From contig NZ_JOFL01000045.1 of the NCBI RefSeq assembly GCF_000719265.1, forward strand, positions 1 to 17,195: 17,195 bases of DNA. Direction: 5' to 3'. Numbering within the stretch: position 1 is the first letter of the stretch; every line of letters starts with the position of its first letter. Position numbers and translations under genes: made by a program. Under the pieces are notes generated by a model that was not told the origin of the DNA, did no database searches, and worked only from the letters and a program-made list of their open reading frames with translations. Positions 12,845-17,195 of the stretch are shown piece after piece. The DNA is from Streptomyces roseoverticillatus (GTDB lineage Bacteria > Actinomycetota > Actinomycetes > Streptomycetales > Streptomycetaceae).

Positions 12845-14122
12845 TCAGCGCTGCGCCTGCGCGAGAGGCAGGTGGCGGGGGCCGCGCAGGACAGGGCTGT
12901 TGCGGTACTCCGGCGGATCCTCCAGCAGCCGGGAGCCGTCGAGACGGCTGATCAGCGTGGTGAGGGCGATCTGCGTCTCCAGGCGGGCGAGGGGCGCGCC
13001 GAAGCAGTTGTGGATGCCGCTGCCGAAGCCGAAGTGCTGGTTGTCCTTGCGGTCGGGGTCGAAGCGGTCGGGGTCGGGGAAGCGCAGCGGGTCGCGGTTG
13101 CCCGAAGCGAGGACGAGGACCAGCGGCACGCCCTCGGGAATGGTCACTCCGGCCACCTCGATGTCGGCCAGCGGGGTGCGCTGCGGCAGGAACTGCACGG
13201 GCGGCTCGTAGCGCAGCAGCTCCTCCACGGCCCTCGGCATCAACTCGGGCTCGGCGCGCAGCCGTTCCAGCGCCTCGGGGTTGCGGAGGAGAGTGAGCAT
13301 GCCGTTGGTGATGAGGTTGACGGTGGTCTCGTGCCCGGCGATCAGGAGCAGGACGGTGGAGACCATCAGCTCTTCCTGCGTGAGCTGTCCGTCCGGACCG
13401 CCGTCGTTGGCCAGGGCGGAGAGCATGTCGCCGGTGGGCTGACGACGCCGCTTCTCGGCGAGCTCGCCGAGGTACAGGCCCATCGCGGCCCGGGCCTCCT
13501 GGGCGGCGCGCCGCCGCGGCCCGGGGTCCTCCCCGGGGGTGAAGTCCAGTCCGGTGACGACCGTGTCGGCCCAGGTGTGGACCTGGGGGATGTCCCCGGA
13601 CGGTACGCCCAGCAGGTCGCAGATGACGGTGACGGGCAGAGGGAAGGCGAAGTCGTCGACGAGGTCGAAGCGTTCCTTGTCCCGGAGCCCGTCCGCGAGC
13701 TGCTCGGCGATGCGGGTGATGTCGCCGCGCAGCGCGTCCACGCGGCCGGGGGAGTGGGGCGGGCCGAACGGCCGCATGGCCAGGCGCCTGAGGCGGTCGT
13801 GCTCGGGGTCGTCCCGGCCGATGAAGGCGGGCGGCAGGCCCTCCGGCGGCAGGAGGGCCGGGTCGGGCTCGGTGCGGTTGCGCACGTCCGAGCTGACGCG
13901 CGGGTCGTGGAGCAGCGCGGCGATCTCGTCGTAGGTGCCCACCAGGTACTTCCCGTCCTCCTGCCGCGCGACCTTGTGCTCGCGGAGCTCGGCGTACAGG
14001 GGGTAGGGGTCGGCGCGGTGGGCGTAGTCGGTGATCCGGCGGAAGAGGGTTTCGGAGGAGGAGGGCGAGGACGAGGGTGAGGGCGAGGGCGAGGGCGAGG
14101 AGGAGAGTGAGGGCGATGGCAT
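12845..14122 (-). CDS. Cytochrome P450 (bacterial class I)
   Basis: This is a 425-residue soluble heme monooxygenase. The I-helix oxygen-binding motif is AGHETT (262-267), the K-helix ExxR is Glu301-Arg304 in EELLR, and the heme loop FGFGSGIHNCFG places the thiolate Cys at 373. The C-terminus (NSPVLRGPRHLPL) is typical of actinobacterial CYPs of the CYP105/107 type, though I cannot fix the family. The first ~23 residues are an unusual Ser/Pro run (SPSPSPSPSS) before the normal start region ETLFRRITDYAHRADPY. The ATG at 14122 has AGGAG eight bases upstream. It is the last gene of a ferredoxin-reductase-P450 operon, 16 bases after the reductase stop, so its electron donors are encoded with it. 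The substrate is unknown; a biosynthetic or xenobiotic role is equally possible. Confidence 0.94.
   Translation of the reverse strand: MPSPSLSSSPSPSPSPSSSPSSSETLFRRITDYAHRADPYPLYAELREHKVARQEDGKYLVGTYDEIAALLHDPRVSSDVRNRTEPDPALLPPEGLPPAFIGRDDPEHDRLRRLAMRPFGPPHSPGRVDALRGDITRIAEQLADGLRDKERFDLVDDFAFPLPVTVICDLLGVPSGDIPQVHTWADTVVTGLDFTPGEDPGPRRRAAQEARAAMGLYLGELAEKRRRQPTGDMLSALANDGGPDGQLTQEELMVSTVLLLIAGHETTVNLITNGMLTLLRNPEALERLRAEPELMPRAVEELLRYEPPVQFLPQRTPLADIEVAGVTIPEGVPLVLVLASGNRDPLRFPDPDRFDPDRKDNQHFGFGSGIHNCFGAPLARLETQIALTTLISRLDGSRLLEDPPEYRNSPVLRGPRHLPLAQAQR
14056..14116. repeat. Hexamer-like GAGGGC repeat tract encoding the P450 Ser/Pro N-terminus
   Basis: A purine-rich run of GAGGGC-type units (with GAGGAC, GAGGGT and GAGGAG variants) fills this interval on the + strand. 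Read on the - strand it encodes alternating Ser-Pro residues at the start of the P450. Because units are six bases, copy-number change would alter the tail length without shifting the frame. Confidence 0.75.
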
Positions 14123-14138
14123 GGGGCGGGCTCCTGGG

Positions 14139-15518
14139 TCAGCCGCCGGGCCGGATCAGTGTCAGGCGGCGGTCCGGAAGGTGGCCGGTGAGGGCGACGG
14201 TCGGGCCGTGGGTGAGGACCCGCGGGTCGGGGACGTCGGAGGGGACGGGCTCCAGGTCCGCGAGGCGGTCGGCGGCGCCGGGGCCGGGCGGGAAGGGGGC
14301 GGCGGTCTCGATCAGGCGCTGGTAGTGCTCCAGCCATTTGGCCCGGTTGACGGTTACCGCGGCGGTGATGCGCCCGCGGTAGCCGTAGACCGCGACCAGA
14401 CGCCGGTCCTCCGGCGAGCCCTGGGCGATCACCACCTGGTCGGAGAACGTGGGCACGCCCACCGACTTGACGCTGAGGCCGAACTGGCTGGACCAGAACG
14501 ACGGCACGGCCAGGTGGGGCCGCCGGAGCGGGCCGGGGGAGACCATGTTGTGGGCGGCGACCTCGGCCTGGGCGACGGCGTTGCCCCAGTGCTCCAGGGC
14601 GATCAGCTGGTACTCGAAGAGCGGGTGCGGGAAACGGGCCACGTCACCGGCGACGAAGACGTCGTCCGTCACGATCCCGTACATGGTGAACACCCGGCAG
14701 CCCGCGTCGCAGGCCACGCCCCGTGGCCCGGCCGCGAGGCCCGAGTCGGCCAGCCACTCGGTGTTGCGGACCGCGCCCAGGCAGACCACGGCGACATCGG
14801 CCTCGAGCCGGCTCCCGTCGGAGAACTCGGCCCCCGTGAGCCGGCCGCCGGAGCCCTTCAGCGCGGTGACGGTGACCCCGCAGCGCAGGTCGACCCCGTG
14901 CGCCCGCTGCAGCTTGGTGGCCCAGTCGCCGACCGTGCCGCCCAGCGCGCCGATCAGCGGCGCCCGCCCGCGCTCGGCGACCGTCACCTCCAGGCCGCGC
15001 TCGCGGCAGGCCGAGGCGACCTCAGAGCCGGTGAACCCGGCGCCGATGACCAGCACCCGGCGCGGACCGGCGTCCAGGGCCGTGGCGAGGCGGTCCGCGT
15101 CGTCACTGGTACGGACCGTGAAGACGCCCTCCAGCGCGGCCTCGCCGGGGACGGGCCAGGGGCGGGCGCGGGTGCCGGTGGCGATCAGCAGCCGGTCGAA
15201 GGGCAGGCGCTCGCCGTCGGCGAGCACCACGCTCTTCCCGGCGGGGTCGAGCCCGGTGGCACTCACGCCGAGCCTCCACCGCGCGTCGAGCGCGCGCCGG
15301 CCCGGCAGCCCGCAGTCCTCGGCCCCCGCCTTCCCCAGCAGCACCTGCTTGGACAGCGGCGGCCGGTCGTAGGGGAGCCGCGGCTCGTCCCCGACCAGCG
15401 TCAGCTCGCCCTCGAACCCCTCGTCACGGAGCGTCTCGGCCGCCCGCAGCCCGGCCAGCGACGCCCCGACGATGACGATCCGCCCGTCGCGCCGCCCGTC
15501 GCGCGTCTCACTCGACAC
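14139..15518 (-). CDS. FAD-dependent ferredoxin reductase
   Basis: This 459-residue flavoprotein moves electrons from NAD(P)H to the ferredoxin encoded just upstream, which feeds the P450 downstream. The N-terminal FAD-binding Rossmann motif is IVIVGASLAGLRAAETLR (14-31). LPYDRPPLSK (48-57) and ATGTRARPW (113-121) are typical of putidaredoxin/rubredoxin-reductase-like enzymes. The NAD(P)H-binding motif is VIGAGFTGSEVA (157-168), and the second FAD contact, VFVAGDVARFPHP, lies toward the C-terminus of the FAD domain. It is longer than the ~410-residue norm, with about 50 extra C-terminal residues. The start is GTG at 15518, overlapping the ferredoxin stop by 11 bases; GGGCGG upstream is a modest RBS, so translation is probably coupled. 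Confidence 0.93.
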   Translation of the reverse strand: MSSETRDGRRDGRIVIVGASLAGLRAAETLRDEGFEGELTLVGDEPRLPYDRPPLSKQVLLGKAGAEDCGLPGRRALDARWRLGVSATGLDPAGKSVVLADGERLPFDRLLIATGTRARPWPVPGEAALEGVFTVRTSDDADRLATALDAGPRRVLVIGAGFTGSEVASACRERGLEVTVAERGRAPLIGALGGTVGDWATKLQRAHGVDLRCGVTVTALKGSGGRLTGAEFSDGSRLEADVAVVCLGAVRNTEWLADSGLAAGPRGVACDAGCRVFTMYGIVTDDVFVAGDVARFPHPLFEYQLIALEHWGNAVAQAEVAAHNMVSPGPLRRPHLAVPSFWSSQFGLSVKSVGVPTFSDQVVIAQGSPEDRRLVAVYGYRGRITAAVTVNRAKWLEHYQRLIETAAPFPPGPGAADRLADLEPVPSDVPDPRVLTHGPTVALTGHLPDRRLTLIRPGG

Positions 15519-15723
15519 CGGCGTCGCCGCCCGCCTGCTCCCCGACCGTGATGGCTTGCACCGGACAGGCCGCCGAGGCCCGGAGCACGTGCTCGTCCTG
15601 GCCGTCGGGGACGGCCGGGACGTACAGCAGTGCCTCCTCGCCGTGCAGCTCGAACACCTGCGGGGCGAGGAACACGCACTGCGCGTAGCCCTGACATCGG
15701 TTGAGATCGACCACGATCTGCAT
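15508..15723 (-). CDS. [3Fe-4S]-type ferredoxin
   Basis: This 71-residue small electron carrier opens the P450 operon. It has three cluster cysteines, Cys10 and Cys16 in CQGYAQC and Cys53 in ACP. The position that would carry a fourth cysteine for a 4Fe-4S cluster is Tyr13, the pattern of actinobacterial P450 ferredoxins with a 3Fe-4S cluster. VDLNRCQGYAQCVFLAPQVF and a conserved CPVQAI end are typical. The ATG at 15723 has GGGAGGAG five bases upstream. The C-terminal tail (GEQAGGDAGVE) extends past the fold. The stop overlaps the reductase start. Together with the reductase and CYP it makes a complete redox chain. Confidence 0.93.
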   Translation of the reverse strand: MQIVVDLNRCQGYAQCVFLAPQVFELHGEEALLYVPAVPDGQDEHVLRASAACPVQAITVGEQAGGDAGVE

Positions 15724-16034
15724 CCCGCTCCTCCCGGTGCCCGTCCGTCATCTCTGTCTTACGCTCTCCCGGGCGGCGGCGCGGGCGGTGCTGCTCCACC
15801 CGGGGGGCCGGGCTTCTGGACGTCCCTCGCCGGGCGGGCCGCCGGCGGCCGGTGATCCATCGCGCAGCGCCCGCCCCGGCCCACCGGAGCCGGTCCGTAT
15901 GCCGGTCGGCCAGGGGAGACACTCCGCACGAGGCCGGCGAACAGTGTCCGGGGCGCGACCCGGTGTCCCCACCCGAGGGCACGGGTGGTCGCCGGGCAGC
16001 CCTGGAGCGGGAGGCCCGAGAGGCGGCCCGGCGC
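15724..16034. other. Non-coding spacer upstream of the ferredoxin operon
   Basis: This 311-base stretch holds no gene I can support. It must contain the promoter of the ferredoxin-reductase-P450 operon, but only a weak TAAGAC near 15757-15762 is visible as a possible -10. A 14-bp palindrome GGCCGCCGGCGGCC is at 15837-15850. A stem-loop, CCACCCG (15969-15975) with CGGGTGG (15982-15988) and a 6-base loop, lies just past the stop of the 138-residue gene and may end its transcript, although it has no U-tract. Confidence 0.45.
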
Positions 16035-16451
16035 TCAGACGCGGGCGTTGAGGGTCATGAAGAACCGTCTCTCGATGAAGTGGCCGAAGGCCGGGCGCAC
16101 TTCGCCGCCCACGAGGTCAATGCCGCACATGTACAGCTCCGGGCGGCCGGACAGCAGCTCGAAGTCCCTCACGGCATCCTCGAAGCGGCACACCACTCCC
16201 GGCTCGGAAGCCGAATCGATCAGCAGGACGTGTTCGTGCAGGGCCATGGGCGTCCGCCGGGCCCATTCCACCGCCTCGTCGTCCGAGACGCCGGCCAGTG
16301 CGAGCGAGCGATGCGGGATCTCCCGCCAGTCGATGCCCGATCCCGCCCACGGAAGCGTGCACAGGTACGCATCGAACTCGCCTGAGAGCGACACCGGCCC
16401 CGCGGTCGCGCCGTGCTCGTCGAGCCAGGGGGAGATGTCGTCGATGCGCAT
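16035..16451 (-). CDS. Hypothetical 138-residue cytoplasmic protein
   Basis: I do not recognise this protein. It is soluble and acidic, with no signal peptide or membrane segment. Visible segments are MRIDDISPWLDEHG, FDAYLCTLPWAGSGIDWREIPHRSL, DDEAVEWARRTPMALHEHVLLI, and the hydrophobic strands LYMCGIDLVGG and FGHFIERRFFMTL. The mix of helices and strands suggests a single small domain. Codon use is like the neighbours (G/C at third positions), which supports it being real. The ATG at 16451 has no Shine-Dalgarno; TAGCCT at 7-12 bases upstream on the - strand could be a -10 for a leaderless mRNA. It is divergent from the surface-protein gene starting at 16547 and separated from the ferredoxin operon by a 311-base gap, so it is probably monocistronic. 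Confidence 0.7.
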   Translation of the reverse strand: MRIDDISPWLDEHGATAGPVSLSGEFDAYLCTLPWAGSGIDWREIPHRSLALAGVSDDEAVEWARRTPMALHEHVLLIDSASEPGVVCRFEDAVRDFELLSGRPELYMCGIDLVGGEVRPAFGHFIERRFFMTLNARV

Positions 16452-16546
16452 GCACAGAGGCTAGATCAACGCCTCCCGCCGCTGTGCTGCGGGCCGTCCC
16501 GGCCTCTGTTGCGGTGAAGTGTCCGCGCAAACCTTGAGAGGAGGTG

Positions 16547-17195
16547 ATGGCGTGGTTTTCCGTCTATCGGAGGAATCTCGGGGAAGCGCGAGGCGGCCGC
16601 ACGGAGGGGGCGTGCAGGCTGTTCCGCGTGATGGGGTGGCGGAGAACAGGGTACGCAGTGATGCTGGCCACGACCGTCGTCCTCACGGTGACGGGCGGGG
16701 CTGCGGCGGACGACGGCGGCGCGAGTGCCTCGTTGGGCAATACGTCCGTGAACGCCGTCCTGCACAGCCTGCCGAGGTTGCCGCCACGCCGGCCTTCGCA
16801 CGCCAAGGTGAGTGCACTGGGCGGCACCGTGGAGGCGGAAGTGACCGACAAGGACGGGTGCGTGGACGTCACTGCGCGGGCGCTCACAGCGAGGGTCAAC
16901 GTGTGGCTGTACCGCTGCAACGCGGCGCCGCCCGCCCCCGCGCCCCCGGGTCCCGGAGCTCCCGCTCCCGCTCCGCCGGCTCCTGCCCCGCCGGCGCCCG
17001 CGCCGCCCGCCCCTGCTCCTCCGGCGCCCGCGCCGCCTGCTCCCGCTCCTCCCGCATCTGCTCCTCCGGCGCCCGCGCCCGCGCCGCCCGCGCCCGCCCC
17101 ACCGGCTCCGGCACCGCCCGCGCCCCCGGCCCCCGCCCCGCCTGCGCCCGCCCCACCCGCACCTGGACCCGCTGCCCCGGCTCCCGGGCCTCGGC
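16547..17195 (+). CDS. Secreted Pro/Ala-repeat surface protein (3' end outside window)
   Basis: The frame is open from ATG 16547 to the right edge (216 codons seen). A strong AGAGGAGGTG is fused to the ATG at 16547 with almost no spacer; ATG 16631 (or GTG 16628) is an alternative that gives a compact signal peptide, GYAVMLATTVVLTVTGGAAA. The mature part begins DDGGASAS. It has a short domain of about 70 residues with two cysteines (DKDGCVDVTARALTARVNVWLYRCN), then at least 90 residues of PAP/PAPP repeats interrupted by one Ser and a few Gly. Such Pro/Ala tracts commonly span the cell wall, so a sortase signal or a further domain may lie outside the window. I do not recognise the small domain. 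The opposite strand in this tract is also open but reads only as Arg/Ala/Glu repeats. Confidence 0.8.
   Translation, partial: MAWFSVYRRNLGEARGGRTEGACRLFRVMGWRRTGYAVMLATTVVLTVTGGAAADDGGASASLGNTSVNAVLHSLPRLPPRRPSHAKVSALGGTVEAEVTDKDGCVDVTARALTARVNVWLYRCNAAPPAPAPPGPGAPAPAPPAPAPPAPAPPAPAPPAPAPPAPAPPASAPPAPAPAPPAPAPPAPAPPAPPAPAPPAPAPPAPGPAAPAPGPR

Noticed and set aside
12806..14080. 424-residue + strand frame opposite the P450
   Set aside because: The P450 motifs on the - strand are unambiguous and the + strand product has no recognisable features.
16896..17162. Arg/Ala/Glu-rich - strand frame over the PAP repeats
   Set aside because: It is the reverse-strand image of the Pro/Ala repeat tract, without RBS or domain.
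16917..17195. Pro/Ala repeat DNA considered as a CRISPR or iteron array
   Set aside because: Units are short, irregular codon-level repeats in a continuous reading frame with no spacers.

Overview
The window is very GC-rich (mostly G or C at third codon positions) and its gene families are typical of Actinobacteria, most likely Streptomyces or a close relative: CysN, a YbaK deacylase, a DUF2201 vWA/MoxR pair, a PadR with its membrane partner, and a ferredoxin/reductase/CYP operon. No rRNA, tRNA, transposase, integrase or CRISPR array was seen. All assignments come from reading the sequence; no database search was run.

Left part, + strand (1-4563). The 3' end of cysN (sulfate activation) enters from the left edge. 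It is followed by a 14-TM-type DHA2 drug exporter with a MarR regulator starting 3 bases after its stop. After a 176-base spacer with a perfect hairpin abutting the ribosome binding site comes a translationally coupled pair: a divergent shikimate-dehydrogenase paralogue that has lost the two substrate-binding serines, and a ROK sugar kinase. This pairing recalls the aminoshikimate (kanosamine/AHBA) branch, although no AHBA synthase is present here.

Middle, - strand (4575-10808). A secreted NucA/NucB-type nuclease is followed 14 bases later by a cytoplasmic protein that looks like the Nin/ComJ nuclease inhibitor. Upstream lies a three-gene operon: an unrecognised 469-residue protein, a MoxR AAA+ ATPase, and a protein combining an HExxH metallopeptidase-like domain with a vWA domain that has a complete MIDAS. 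This operon is the best candidate in the window for a poorly described multi-gene system.

Decayed segment, - strand (10968-11820). A YbaK/ProX-type deacylase gene is broken by a perfect 26-bp tandem duplication; removing one copy restores a 188-codon frame. Next to it is an ArsR-type regulator missing its N-terminal half.

Right part. A PadR regulator and a HAAS-like membrane protein form an ATGA-coupled operon under a 14-bp perfect inverted repeat that overlaps the PadR start. Then comes a complete class I P450 operon (3Fe-4S ferredoxin, FAD reductase, cytochrome P450 with an odd Ser/Pro hexamer-repeat N-terminus). The window ends with an unrecognised 138-residue gene and, divergently on the + strand, the start of a secreted proline/alanine-repeat surface protein cut by the right edge.
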